Shown in pieces: positions 8,234-18,200 of a stretch of DNA of 44,283 nt (positions are counted from its first letter, which is position 1; every line of letters begins with the position of its first letter). The notes under the pieces are model-generated. The model made no database searches. It was not told where the DNA came from and saw only the letters and a program-made list of their open reading frames with translations. The stretch is from assembly GCA_964609385.1 (NCBI GenBank), contig CAZSSM010000058.1, positions 1 to 44,283 of the forward strand. The letters run 5' to 3'. The translations under genes were made by a program, and so were the position numbers. Origin of the DNA: CAZSSM01 sp964609385. GTDB lineage: Bacteria; Planctomycetota; Planctomycetia; Isosphaerales; Isosphaeraceae.

Positions 8234-8511
8234 AGGTCGAGGTTCTCGGCGGTGATCTCGGCGATCACGTTCTTGAGCCGCTGAACCTCGGCCTCGCGAC
8301 GCTGCTCCCGGGCGTTGGGACGACCCCTGCGGTCCTCGAACACGCGGGCTGCCGAGCCCAGCAACTGCTTCTTCCAGGCGTAGAACTGGACCGGGTTGAG
8401 CCCCTCGCGTCGGCAGAGGTCGGAGACCTCGAGGTTGGGTTCCATACCGGCCAGCACGATCCGCAGCTTCTCCGTGGCGGTCCACGACCGTCGCTTCCCG
8501 TTCCCGCTCAT
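8212..8511 (-). CDS. IS3-family transposase OrfA (helix-turn-helix)
   Basis: A 99-residue DNA-binding half. The start MSGNGKRRSWTATEKLRIVL leads into a transposase_8-type helix-turn-helix (VSDLCRREGLNPVQFYAWKK). A leucine-rich coiled segment near the end (EVQRLKNVIAEITAENLDLK) is the usual dimerisation zipper. It ends just after the slippery AAAAAAG run at 8233-8227, where a -1 slip continues into OrfB. Confidence 0.87.
   Translation of the reverse strand: MSGNGKRRSWTATEKLRIVLAGMEPNLEVSDLCRREGLNPVQFYAWKKQLLGSAARVFEDRRGRPNAREQRREAEVQRLKNVIAEITAENLDLKKGRSG
8227..8233 (-). other. Programmed -1 frameshift site (AAAAAAG) of the IS
   Basis: On the minus strand the sequence reads CTA AAA AAG GGG in OrfA frame. 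Slipping back one base gives AAA AAA GGG GCG, in frame with OrfB. A6G is the classic IS3-family slippery heptamer. Confidence 0.8.
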
Positions 8512-8570
8512 GGCTCGTCCTCCAGGTCATCATCGTACCCCTGGAAGAGGCTGATTCCTAACCAAGGCTC

Positions 8571-8598
8571 TGTGACACTTGGGCTGACACACTACAAT
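8571..8598 (-). repeat. IS3 terminal inverted repeat (right)
   Basis: Partner of 7146-7173 (22/28 identical when reverse-complemented). It lies about 60 bases upstream of the OrfA start on the minus strand, where the IS promoter is expected. Confidence 0.8.
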
Positions 8599-8669
8599 TG
8601 AGCATCGCGCGAGAGGCCGAAGACCATCGCGAACGAAGCGATGATCAGAACGCTTGTGAAAACTCTCAT
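8597..8669 (-). pseudogene. Signal-peptide-like ORF start interrupted by the IS
   Basis: Reading leftward from ATG 8669 gives MRVFTSVLIIASFAMVFGL then SRDAQ, an export-signal-like N-terminus that runs straight into the IS end. Removing the IS with one AT joins it in frame to SPTEFQKSGTCKIR and a stop at about 7103, making a 38-codon ORF. It may be a small secreted peptide gene hit by the IS, or only the 5' end of a lost gene. An AAAAGG lies about 11 bases upstream. The product is unrecognised. The in-frame join is not strong evidence by itself because the distance is short. Confidence 0.4.
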
Positions 8670-9246
8670 GTTCACTAGACCTTTTATTGAAAGAAGCGCA
8701 TTTCAAGGATACATCGCGAGATCGACCACGATCGGCACAGACAATTCCATGCCGAGCTAGATCTGCGCGAGGCCTTGTTCGCTGCCAAGGGAAACAACCG
8801 GGAAGGTGGAAACACGATGGCTGAAGTTTGGTGGGTGATGCCAGGAAAGTATGTCGAGTGCGGTGTCACTCGACGTCGAGCGGCATCCGTGACAGCCATC
8901 GCATCCCAGGTTACCGATTGCACTCGATCATCGTCAATCCCAAGCGAAAGATATCGTGCACCTCTATGATTGATCAGCCAACGATTACCCGAATTACGCT
9001 ATTCTTGAAAAAACCATGCGATGCCACGACCAAGATCAGCTTAAATAAACCAAGCATCGACGACACTTTCGCGACATAGACAGTTGTCATGGATTTTTAT
9101 TCTGTGCAACTCGAAACTGATTCGCCGGTCGAAAAGTTCCGGATCCGGTTGGAGGCGTTCGTCTGAGACACACTCGGCCGACTCGCAGGGCACGACTCAA
9201 CTCTAGTGTTGGTCCTTGTCTTCATCCCTGTTCGATGGTCGTTCGG
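8670..9246. other. Gene-poor stretch between IS and TetR gene
   Basis: No gene I can support. The stretch is visibly richer in A+T than the flanks. A plus-strand frame from about 8703 to 8969 is open (central part LREALFAAKGNNREGG and MAEVWWVMPGKYVECG), but no family is recognised and a minus-strand frame is open over the same bases. It could be decayed coding DNA at the edge of the foreign block. Confidence 0.5.
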
Positions 9247-9912
9247 TCACTCGGGTTGGCCCTCACGACGGTTCCGAGGGGCGTAGGCGCGCAGGAACAT
9301 GGTGATACATGCCTCGACGTGCTCGACGATCTGCTCCTGGGTCCGGGGCTCGGCCAGGCCGAACTGAAGTCGAAGGTGGTACTGGCCGAGCCACATCGAG
9401 AGCAGTTGGTCAGCGGCGAGCATCGGGTCGTCGACGCTCAGTTGACCGGCCTGGTCGGCCCGTTCGAGCAGGCGGGCCAGATCGCGATGCATCGTCTCGG
9501 GCCCTTGGCGGAAGAACCGCGCGATCGCCTCGGGATGGCGCTCGGCCTCGGTGATCATTAGCCGGGTGTGGCGATGGACGTTCGGGTCGGTCGTGATCAT
9601 CAGGAGCGGGATGCCGGCCTCAAGGAGCCGCTGACGCAGATCGGTGACATCGGCCGGCTCGCTCGAGTCGGAGATGATCGGCTCGCCCTCAGTCAAATAG
9701 GCCTCGAAGAGCGCTTCTTTGGTCCCGAAATGGTTGTAAATCGTGCGTTTCGAAACGCCGGCAGCGGCGGCGATGGCGTCCATCGAGGTGGCGTCGAACC
9801 CGTCACGGAGAAACAGCTCCTCAGCAGCGTTGAGGATCGCCTCGCGCTTCCGAGGGTCTTTGGGACGACCCCGGCCCCCCGTCGAACGCGTCCTTCCGCC
9901 ATCCTCGGCCAC
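9247..9912 (-). CDS. TetR/AcrR-family transcriptional regulator
   Basis: A 221-residue repressor-type protein. The N-terminal TetR helix-turn-helix (REAILNAAEELFLRDGFDAT, SMDAIAAAAGVSKRTIYNHF, GTKEALFEAYL) covers about residues 23-72. An all-helical ligand/dimer domain follows, with an AefR-like look at the end (LLSMWLGQYHLRLQFGL). The start is GTG 9912; the sequence before the HTH is basic and low complexity, as is common here. It is divergent from the SOUL gene across 250 bases that hold a matched inverted repeat and a promoter-like sequence. It probably represses itself and/or the SOUL gene. Ligand unknown. Confidence 0.92.
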   Translation of the reverse strand: MAEDGGRTRSTGGRGRPKDPRKREAILNAAEELFLRDGFDATSMDAIAAAAGVSKRTIYNHFGTKEALFEAYLTEGEPIISDSSEPADVTDLRQRLLEAGIPLLMITTDPNVHRHTRLMITEAERHPEAIARFFRQGPETMHRDLARLLERADQAGQLSVDDPMLAADQLLSMWLGQYHLRLQFGLAEPRTQEQIVEHVEACITMFLRAYAPRNRREGQPE

Positions 9913-9951
9913 GACGCTCCCCCGATCTGTCCCGACCTCAAAAAACTAGCC

Positions 9952-10004
9952 GGTGTAGTGTAGAAAATCCTTGACGATCGCTGTCTCCCCATCAATACTA
10001 CACC
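9952..10004 (+). promoter_or_regulatory. Candidate promoter and TetR operator upstream of SOUL gene
   Basis: TTGACG (9971-9976) and AATACT (9994-9999), 17 bases apart, resemble a sigma-70 promoter reading toward the SOUL gene. An 8-bp inverted repeat, GGTGTAGT (9952-9959) and ACTACACC (9997-10004), brackets it, with the right arm overlapping the -10. The wide spacing (37 bases) means two half-sites or two operators rather than one compact TetR site. Seen by eye; binding is inference. Confidence 0.4.
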
Positions 10005-10162
10005 CGCCGGTGCAAGAAATCGAGCTTCGTGAGGAGTCGCGACCGGCCTTCGACGTGCGGATGGTCCGCGTGTCGAACCGGCGCCTTGTGCCGATGCGAA
10101 CGAGCCAAGGGACGATGGACCCCTCGGCGCCGGTCGCAGGAGTTTCTGGTAAAGGGTGACGC

Positions 10163-10822
10163 ATGTCTTCGATGATCACCACCGTCGGTTGGGTCTCGAT
10201 CGGTCTGGCCGGCCTGGCCCTCTCATTCACCACGACGATCCCCGCTCTGGACGCCCAGGATCCGGCCTCCAAGTCCGAGACCGCCGAACTCGACGGGCCG
10301 CTCCCCGAAGGATGGCCCGGACCGACCACCCCCGGCACGATCGAGATCAAGAAGTATCCGGGTTATCGGAGCGCGATTCTGCGTCAGAAAGACGCCAAGG
10401 CGATGAATCAAAACACGATGTTCTATCCGTTGCTCAGCCATATCGAGCGAAAAGACATCGCCATGACCGTACCGGTGGTGATGACCTACGCCGATGAAGT
10501 CGTCGAGCGGACCGGCACCGGTGAGGTGGCGATGGAGTTCCTCTACCGACGGCCCACCCAAGGCACCACCGGCCCTGACCAAGCCGGGGTCGTCGTCGAA
10601 GATCGCCCGGCCACCACGGTCGTCTCGCTCGGTCTCAAGGGGTACGGCGACGCGGCTCGTCTCAAGGACGCCGTCGCCAAGCTCCGCGCCTGGATCGAAG
10701 AGAAGCCCGAGTGGGTCGTTGACGGCCAGCCGCGCGAACTGGTCTACCACGGTCCGAGCACCCCGAAAGATCGCCGGCTCTTCGAGATCCAGATCCCGGT
10801 CAAGCCGACCGACGACAAGTAA
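10163..10822 (+). CDS. SOUL-family haem-binding protein
   Basis: A 219-residue protein with an N-terminal hydrophobic segment (WVSIGLAGLALSFTTTIPAL) that should export or anchor it. A SOUL/HBP domain follows from about residue 60: IEIKKYPGYRSAIL, FYPLLSHIERKDIAMTVPV, then RRLFEIQIPV at the end. IAMTVPV matches the family's KIAMTAPV signature. Bacterial SOUL proteins bind haem or tetrapyrroles; the exact role is unsettled. The start is ATG 10163 with AAAGGG 7 bases upstream. It is divergent from TetR, with a promoter-like sequence and an inverted repeat between them. A 10-bp stem-loop lies 65 bases after the stop. Confidence 0.85.
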   Translation: MSSMITTVGWVSIGLAGLALSFTTTIPALDAQDPASKSETAELDGPLPEGWPGPTTPGTIEIKKYPGYRSAILRQKDAKAMNQNTMFYPLLSHIERKDIAMTVPVVMTYADEVVERTGTGEVAMEFLYRRPTQGTTGPDQAGVVVEDRPATTVVSLGLKGYGDAARLKDAVAKLRAWIEEKPEWVVDGQPRELVYHGPSTPKDRRLFEIQIPVKPTDDK

Positions 10823-10887
10823 GGCTATGCTCCTAAACATCGATCGCGATCGGATTGTTTGATCCGACATCATCCGATCCCGATAAC

Positions 10888-10924
10888 CCGTCCGAGCCCG
10901 ATCCGGGGGAGATCGCTCGGACGG
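10888..10924 (+). terminator. Stem-loop after SOUL gene
   Basis: A perfect 10-bp inverted repeat CCGTCCGAGC (10888-10897) / GCTCGGACGG (10915-10924) with a 17-base loop and no U-tract. It lies between the SOUL and kinase genes and is likely a transcript end signal. Confidence 0.5.
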
Positions 10925-11021
10925 ACATCGGCGTCGCCGATCCCCGCAAACCGTGATGTGTCGGGCCGGCTTGGCGCGACCGTCAAGGGCGCTGATTTTC
11001 ATTGATCTTGAGAGACTTATT

Positions 11022-12545
11022 ATGGACAACAATTTCGATATCGTCTCAGGCCAACGGATCGGTGATTATCGGATCACGGAGCGGATCGGCGTCGGCGGGA
11101 TGGGCGTGGTCTATCGCGCCCGGGAGTTGACCACCGACCGGATGGTCGCCCTGAAGGTGCTCGGCGCCGCCTTCGATGACGACGAGGCGATTGCCCGCTC
11201 ACGTCGCGAGGCGGAGGCGATCGCTCGGCTGGATCATCCCCGGATCCCAAAGATCCATCATGTCGGCCAGGATCATCGCGTCCGCTACCTGGTGATGGAC
11301 GCCATCGATGGGATCTCGCTGGGTCGTCTGATCGCATATCTCTCGGTCCTTGAAAAGCCGACGGCCGATCTCGACGCGATCGTCGCGACGCTCCCCGATG
11401 CGCGGGCCGAACCGCCGGTAGTCCGGGTCGACGACCCAACGATCACCCATCGAGCCTGTGCCGAGACTTCGATCGCTGGCAGCGGAGCCGCGGGATCGAC
11501 GCCCCTTTCCATGGCGGCGCGATCCCTGATCCGATCTCCGTCCTACCAGGAGCGGTGCTGCCGGTTGGTCCTCGACGTCGCGCAGGCGTTGGAGCATGCC
11601 CACCGTCGCGGGGTGATCCACCGCGACGTCAAACCCGAGAACATCCTCCTGGACCGGGCAGGCCGGGCCCACCTGATCGATTTCGGCCTGGCGCGGTTGG
11701 CTGACGGATCACGGATGACCGCGACGGCCGCCCTGCTCGGCACGCCCCGATACATGAGCCCCGAACAAGTCTCGGCGCATCTTTCAATCGATCATCGGTC
11801 GGACATCTACTCGCTGGGCCTCGTACTCTACGAGTTGCTGGGCCTCCAGCGCCCGATCGAGTCCGACTCGCACATCGAAGTGCTCCAACAGGTCGTGACC
11901 AAGGCGTTGGTCCCGATCACCTGGCGGAACCGCGCGGTCCCCCGTGACCTGGAGGCGGTCGTTCACAAGGCGACGGCCAAAGACCCCGACGAGCGGTATC
12001 CGACCGCTGAGGCGTTCGCCGACGACCTCGACCGCTTCCTCGACGGGGGGCCGGTCGATGCCCCGACGTATCGTTACCGACTCGACACTGACGAACTCCG
12101 GGCGCGACGGCCTCGGTCGATCCCGTTCGCGTCCGTGGCAATGCTCGTCATCGTCGTGGGCAACCTGACCAACATGATCTGGGTCGCCTCGATCGACGCG
12201 GACAAGTCGCCGTGGGCCCTGATCCTGCTGGCCCTGCTCGGCCTGGCCCAACTGCTCATCGCCATCGACCTCCAGTCTGGTCGTCGACGAGCGCGTTGGG
12301 GAACGATCGGTTCCTTGGGAATCATGCTCGTGATAATCTGGCCGCCACTCCTCCGGTTCGGCAACCTCTCGCGATTCCCCAGTGACCCGCTCACCGTCGC
12401 GTTCCTAACCTACGTCATTTTCATCACGGCACTCAGCGCGATGACGACGGCCTCGCTGCTCTCGAGACGGACCGACGCCTGGTTCGCCTTGGCCGAGCGG
12501 ATCCGGGCCATGCATCCGCTTCGCGAGGCCGAGCAACGATCATGA
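11022..12545 (+). CDS. Membrane-bound serine/threonine protein kinase
   Basis: A 507-residue Hanks-type kinase. It has the glycine loop GVGGMGVVY (23-31), ATP lysine K45 (VALKVLG), catalytic HRDVKPEN (200-207), DFG (220-222) and activation segment GTPRYMSPEQ, so it should be active. Between the N-lobe/hinge and the catalytic loop it carries an unusual insert (about 105-172) rich in A, S, T and P. About four membrane helices follow from residue 370 (SVAMLVIVVGNLTNMIWV, WALILLALLGLAQLLIAI, IGSLGIMLVIIWPPLL, VAFLTYVIFITALSAM), leaving the kinase domain in the cytosol. I chose ATG 11022 (MDNNFDIVSGQRIGDYRI) because it precedes the kinase fold directly and has GAGA upstream; the frame is open to 10953. 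Substrate unknown. It stands alone between SOUL and a convergent sulfatase. Confidence 0.92.
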   Translation: MDNNFDIVSGQRIGDYRITERIGVGGMGVVYRARELTTDRMVALKVLGAAFDDDEAIARSRREAEAIARLDHPRIPKIHHVGQDHRVRYLVMDAIDGISLGRLIAYLSVLEKPTADLDAIVATLPDARAEPPVVRVDDPTITHRACAETSIAGSGAAGSTPLSMAARSLIRSPSYQERCCRLVLDVAQALEHAHRRGVIHRDVKPENILLDRAGRAHLIDFGLARLADGSRMTATAALLGTPRYMSPEQVSAHLSIDHRSDIYSLGLVLYELLGLQRPIESDSHIEVLQQVVTKALVPITWRNRAVPRDLEAVVHKATAKDPDERYPTAEAFADDLDRFLDGGPVDAPTYRYRLDTDELRARRPRSIPFASVAMLVIVVGNLTNMIWVASIDADKSPWALILLALLGLAQLLIAIDLQSGRRRARWGTIGSLGIMLVIIWPPLLRFGNLSRFPSDPLTVAFLTYVIFITALSAMTTASLLSRRTDAWFALAERIRAMHPLREAEQRS

Positions 12546-12621
12546 TCGCGCTGAGGTCCATGGACCGGGAACTTGCTCCGCCCCGATCCACCTCGACGAT
12601 CCCACCCGCGAGCAGGGTCGG

Positions 12622-14984
12622 TCAATTCAGACGGACGCGAAGGCTCCGGATCTCGCCTTCGAACGCGAAGGGGCGACGGTCGAGGTAGTCCATCGAGACC
12701 GGCGAGCCGAGATCGACGCCGACGTCGAAGGATTCGGTCGCGGTGAAGGCGGCGGGCACGGTCCGCTCCAACGGAACTTCGATCACCTCAGCCCCATCGA
12801 CATGAATCGACACCGTTCCGGGAGCGCCGGGCCGTTCGATGGAGGTCGACACGGTCACGATGTGGTCTCCCACCGCGAGCGGCTCGGCCGACCGACCCAA
12901 ATACTTCTCGATGATCATCATGTTATACTCGTAGACGAGGAAGCCCTCGTCGAGGTAGACCGTCAAACCGCCACCAGCTCCTCCGACGGCGTAGAGGACG
13001 CCGTTGGCCTCTGCACCGACGCGCATATCGATGGTGACCACAGTGCTCTGCCGACCCACCCCGGGAGCGGCGAACTCGGGCATCCGCCGTGTCCCCTGCA
13101 CGAAGTTCCATTCGGTGTACGGGGTCGTGATCCGATCTTCCGGGTGGAGCCGGAGCCAGTTGCCAGCGCCGATCGGGAAGTCCTTGTTCTCTTCGGCAAG
13201 TTCGAGGAACTCCGCCTTCAATCGCGCGAGTCGTTCGGGTTCGGCCCGAGCCAGGTCGTTGGCCTGGGAGAAGTCTTCAGTCAGGTTGTACAGTTCCCAT
13301 TCGTCGATGACCGAGTCCCAGTCGGCGATGCGGGCGACCGACGCCGGTGTATCCCAGGGGATGAACGGCCCGAAGGTGCAGGCCATCCAGCCGTCCTTGT
13401 AGATGGCTCGGCTGCCGTTATTGTCGAAAAACTGCACGTGTCGTCGCCCCGGTGCATCGACGTCCTTGAAGGTGTAGGCGAGGCTCACACCGTCGATCGG
13501 CATCTGTTGGTAACCGTCGACAATCTCGGGATGCCGAATCCCAATCAGCTCGTAGATCGTCGGGGCGACATCGATGACATGGTGAAACTGAAACCGGGGC
13601 GCGGGATCCGGCTGAATGCGTCGAGGCCACGAGACCACCATCGGGTTGCGGGTCCCACCGAAGTAGGATCCCAACAGCTTAGTGCCCTTAAACAGGGTGC
13701 TCCCCGCCCACGCCCAACCAGCGTGGTACATGTTATCGGTCTTCGAGGTTCCGAGCGCTTCGAGCCCTCCCAAGCGATCCAGGGCGGCAATCTGCTGCTC
13801 GATGGTGTTGGGGATGTTGTTCTGAGCCAACAGTTCGCTGACGGTACCGCGTTGCCCCTCAGCACTCGAGCCGTTGTCGCCGAAGATGTAGAAGATCAAG
13901 GTGTTTTCACGGAGTCCGCGCTGCTCGAGGCCATCGACGAGACGGCCTACCTGGTGGTCGGTGTGCTCGACGAAGCCGGCATACAACTCCATCAGCCGGG
14001 TCTGGAAGGCGCGTTGCTCTTCGGGGATGCGGTCCCAAGCCTCGAGCGTCTCGTCGCGCGGGGTCAGTTGCGTTCCCGGTGGGATCACCCCGCGTTCGAG
14101 CTGCCGTTGATAGACGCGCTGGCGATACGCATCCCAACCATCATCGAACTTCCCTTGGTACTTATCGGCCCATTCCGGAAAGATATGGGCGGTCCGTGGA
14201 CCCCACCGGGCGTCCACCAGATGAAGAATGGCTTGTCGGGCGCGAAGGCCTGTCGGTCATCCAGCCAGGCCAGGGCCTTGTCGACCAGATCTTCAGTCAG
14301 GTGGTAGCCGGGATCCCCTTCGGGAGGTTCGATGAAGTTGAGGTTTTCGGTGAGCCTCGGTTCCCATTGGGAGGTCTCGCCGCCGAGGAAGCCGTAGAAG
14401 TATTCGAAGCCGTAACCGTTCGGCCAGCGGTCCTTTGGACCCATCTGGGTCGCCTCGATCACCGGTGTGTTGTGCCACTTGCCGAAAGCGGCTATGTGAT
14501 ATCCGTAGTGTTTGAGGACTTCGGGGATCGTCGCGGCCGTTTTGGGAATAACTCCGGTATATCCGTCGAAAGCGACGGCGCGTTCGGCGATCGTTCCCGA
14601 GCCGACGCGCGTGTGGTTCCGACCCGTGATCAACGCTGCGCGCGTCGGCGAGCAGATCGACGTGGTGTGGAACGTATGATAGCGCACACCTTCGTCGGCC
14701 AGCCGGGTCAAGGTGGGCGTATGGACCTCGCCCCCGAAAGTGTCGGCGACGCCGAAGCCGACATCATCGAGCATGACAATCAGGATGTTGGGGGCGTCCT
14801 CCGGCAGACGTTTCGGTTGCGTCGGCCAAATCATCGTCGAATCCTGAAGCCGGGGCTGGACGACCCCCGCCATCGGTGCGGGTGGAAACGGTAAGACGCG
14901 GCCGTCGTCGTCCGCGTTCGCCGAGGACCCCACGGACAACACCGAAAGCCCAATCATGAGAAAACGACAATCAAAAAACTTCAT
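12622..14984 (-). pseudogene. Arylsulfatase-type sulfatase broken by a one-base frameshift
   Basis: Two overlapping frames together make one sulfatase of about 787 residues. Part 1, from ATG 14984 (MKFFDCRFLMIGLSVLSVGS, signal peptide), has APNILIVMLDD and the formylglycine motif CSPTR (C111), running to WWTPGGVHGP. Part 2 continues in the other frame from IFPEWADKYQGKFDDGWDAY to the stop at 12622. Adding one C at the GGG/CCC run 14187-14189 restores VHGPPHIFPEWADK, the expected family sequence, so a single-base deletion is the simplest cause. As written the product stops early, after losing the C-terminal two thirds. It is either a recent pseudogene or a sequencing error; the intact sequence on both sides favours recent or artefactual. 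Sulfatases of this group remove sulfate esters from exported polysaccharides or arylsulfates. Confidence 0.88.
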
Positions 14985-15247
14985 AACTGAGAATTCCGAG
15001 TAGTGGTGAGGCGAGGAGTTGAGACCGTTGTCGTTGGACCGTCCTGAAGATAATTGACTGATCCCTGCTGGCAAGCAAGTCAAGCCTGATCGATTCCACC
15101 GGTCATGATCATCACATGCGCTCGAGGGCGACTCGGCAATCGGGTTGAACCTCCGGGGCGGTTCGGGTGGAGTAGGGGGATTCCGCCTGGGGTCGGCCTC
15201 GACGCGGGTCCGACCGTCGATCGCTCGTTCCGTCATCACGAGGGTTC

Positions 15248-18200
15248 ATGGACGTGGTTGCGCATACGGATCGCATGCAAGGGGGAGTCCCCAGTCAGGT
15301 CGCCCGGTTCGTCATCCTCCTGATCGGCCTGGCCCTAATCGGCCCAGGTGGCCCGATCGCCTGGGGCCAGATGCCCGAGGTCCCCGAAGGATTCCGGATC
15401 CGCTTGGTCGCCGCGGTGCCGGCCGTCGAGTACCCCAGCCAGATCGCCACAGCGCCCGACGGCTCACTGTTCGTCGCCGAGGACCCGATGGACCAGGTCG
15501 GCCCTTATGAGGCCGATCACGGGCGGATCCTCCGGTTCCCGCCCGGACCGAACGCCGAACCGACCGTCTTCGCCGAGGGGTTCCGCGCCATCTTCGGGAT
15601 GGCCTGGCATGACGGGGCGCTCTACGTCATGAATATGCCCCGCCTGACCGTCCTCCGCGACGACGACGGCGACGGTCGCGCCGACCGGTCCGAGGAACTC
15701 TTCGACGACCTCGGCCTGCCCGCATCGCCAAGGCTCAACGACCATATCGTCTCGGGCCTCCAGTTCGGCATCGACGGTCGGCTCTACATCTCGGTGGGTG
15801 ACAAGGGCGTGCCGAAGGCGACCGGCCCCGACGGTCGGACCGTGCAACTGGTCGGTGGCGGCATTCTGCGCTGCAATCCCGACGGCACTGAGCTGGAGGT
15901 CTTCACCTCCGGGACCCGCAACCACCTCGAACCCAATCTCGACGCGGCCGACAACCTGTTCACCTACGACAACACCGACGACGGCGACGGCTGGTGGACC
16001 CGCGTCACCCATCACATCGATTCGGGCTATTACGGATATCCCTACGACTATCACGACTTCCAGTATCGGATGCTGCCGCCGATGGGCGACTACGGCGGCG
16101 GTTCGCCCTGCGGCGGCGTGGTCTATTGCGAGGACATCTGGCCGGAGCGGTTTCACGGGATGGCCCTCTGGGCCGAGTGGGGCAAGCGGGCCGTGCGCGG
16201 GATCCGGTTCCGACCCGAGGGCTCGACGTTCCAGATCGACGAACTGGTCGAACTCGTCAAGCCCGGCCCGGTCGGCGACTTCCGCCCCATCGACCTGGCC
16301 CTCTCGCACGACGGCACGACCCTCTATATCGCCGACTGGAGCTACGGCGGTTGGAACAGCAAGGACGAGAAGGTCGGACGTGTCTATGCGGTCACTTACG
16401 AAGGGGATCTTGAGACGACCTCACCCCCTCGAGGCCGTGACGACGACCCGATCGCCGACCAGATCGCCCAGTTGTCGCACCCGACACGGGCCGAGCGGAT
16501 CCGGGCACAACACGCCTTGATCCGGCTCGGCTCAGAGGCGCTCGGCGCGGTCACCGCCGCCCTGGCCGATCCCGAGACGCCCCCCTTGGCAGCGCGTCAC
16601 CTGGTCTGGACCCTCGATGCGATCGCGCCACGACGGCCCGAGTCGGCCTTCCCGATCCTGGAGGCGTTGCAGCACCCCGAGGCCGACGTCCGCGCCCAAG
16701 CCGCCCGCGCCTTGGGAATCCAGCGCGTCCCGTTGGCCGTTGACCCGCTGCAACGCTTGCTCGATGATCCCAACCCGTCGGTGCAACTCCAGGCCGTCAT
16801 CGCCCTGGGACGGATCGGCCAACCGGGCCCGATCCCGAGCCTGATCGCCAAGCTCGGCGCAACGGATCGCTACCTGGCCTTCGCAGCGCGTCAGGCGATC
16901 CGACGGATCGATCACTGGGACGCGGTCGCCGACGGCCTCGACGCCGAAGACCGCGACGTCCGGATCGGCCTCCTGGAAACCCTGGAGATGGTCGACGACG
17001 TTCGCGCCGCCGAGTTGCTGGCCGCCTTCGCCTCAGACCCCGTGCGTCCCATCGACGAACGCGTCCGCGCCCTGGAACTGCTGGCTCAGAGCCATCGCCT
17101 GATCGGCCCCTGGGACGGCCGATGGTGGGGGACACGACCGACTCGCGGACGCCCCTTCGCTAAAGATGTCGAGTGGGACGGCACGCCGATCGTCGTCGGC
17201 ACGGTCCTCGATCGACTCCTCGACGAGCAATCCCCGATCCGTGAGGCGGCCATCGAGGCGGCCCAGGTCATCGGTGACCCCACCTGCCGCGCGGCGCTCC
17301 GCGATCGGCTCGTCGATGAACCCGATGAGAACAACACGATCGCGATCGTTGAGGCCCTAGCCACTTTGGGCGACCGCAAGGCCCTGCCGATGCTGGCCGA
17401 CATGCTCCGCAACGACGAGGCGTCCGAACGGCTCCGCGAGTCGGCCCTGACCGGCTTGGAGACGATCGGTGGGTCGGACGCGGCCCCGCTCTTGATCGGC
17501 ATGCTCGAGCGCGGGGAGATCGCCCCGGAACGCCAACCGCGTGTCATCGGAGCCCTGGCCCGCGCCGAGGCCGAGGCGGCCGTCCCACTCCTGGTGGAGA
17601 AGCTTCAGGCCGACCGTTCGGAGGTCCGCCTGTCCGCCGTCGAGGCCCTGGGCGTCCTTGGTGACCGCCGCGAGTCGGTCCGACGCGCCCTCCGCGATCG
17701 GCTCGACGACCCCGAGGTCGACGTCCGTCGCGCCGCCATCGAGGCCGGCGCGCAGCTCAACGATGTCGAGGCGGTGCCGGTCTGGATCGCCGCAGCCGAC
17801 CAGGAGCCGACCCGACGCGCCGCCCTACTGGCCCTGACCTCCGTGCCCGACCTCCGCGCCCTCGGCCTCTACCTCCAAGGCTTGGAAGACCGCAACCCTG
17901 AGATGCGTCGGGCCTGTGGCCAAGCGATCGCCGCGATCCGTGATCGGGCCGCGCCCGCCCTGCAACGCCTGGCCGATCGTGGCGAACTGCCCGTGCGGGC
18001 CATCCCCGAACTCCAACGCGCCTTCGCCGTCGTCCAGCCGATCCGCGACTGGCAACTGCTGGGACCCTTCGCCAAGCGCGCCCAGCCGCCCATGGGCATC
18101 GACCCGAAGGACGTCGACCTCAACGCCCAATACCCCGGCAAGGGCGACGACCTGGTCTCCTGGCAAGCCGGCCGCATCCCCGAGGACGCCCCGTCGCTGA

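Larger units (their letters stand above)
7148..8596 (-). mobile_element. IS3-family insertion sequence
   Basis: About 1.45 kb with two overlapping reading frames (OrfA, OrfB) joined by an A6G slippery site, and imperfect inverted ends beginning TGTAG. Layout and protein motifs are those of the IS3 family. Only the dinucleotide AT is shared by the two flanks (left ..gat, right att..), so no convincing 3-5 bp target duplication remains. This fits a recombination event through the element, or an old insertion. It marks the right side of the foreign-looking block. Confidence 0.88.

Noticed and set aside
8684..8923. Minus-strand 79-codon frame right of the IS
   Set aside because: No recognisable family or start signal, and overlapped by an equally open plus frame; described only as gene-poor DNA.
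12555..12566. Perfect 12-base palindrome GGTCCATGGACC after the kinase gene
   Set aside because: It has no loop and could not form a good terminator; a single short palindrome is expected by chance at this length scale.
12622..14217. Reading the sulfatase as two separate genes or as programmed frameshifting
   Set aside because: The two parts join exactly at a conserved motif with one missing base, and there is no slippery heptamer; mutation or sequencing error is simpler.
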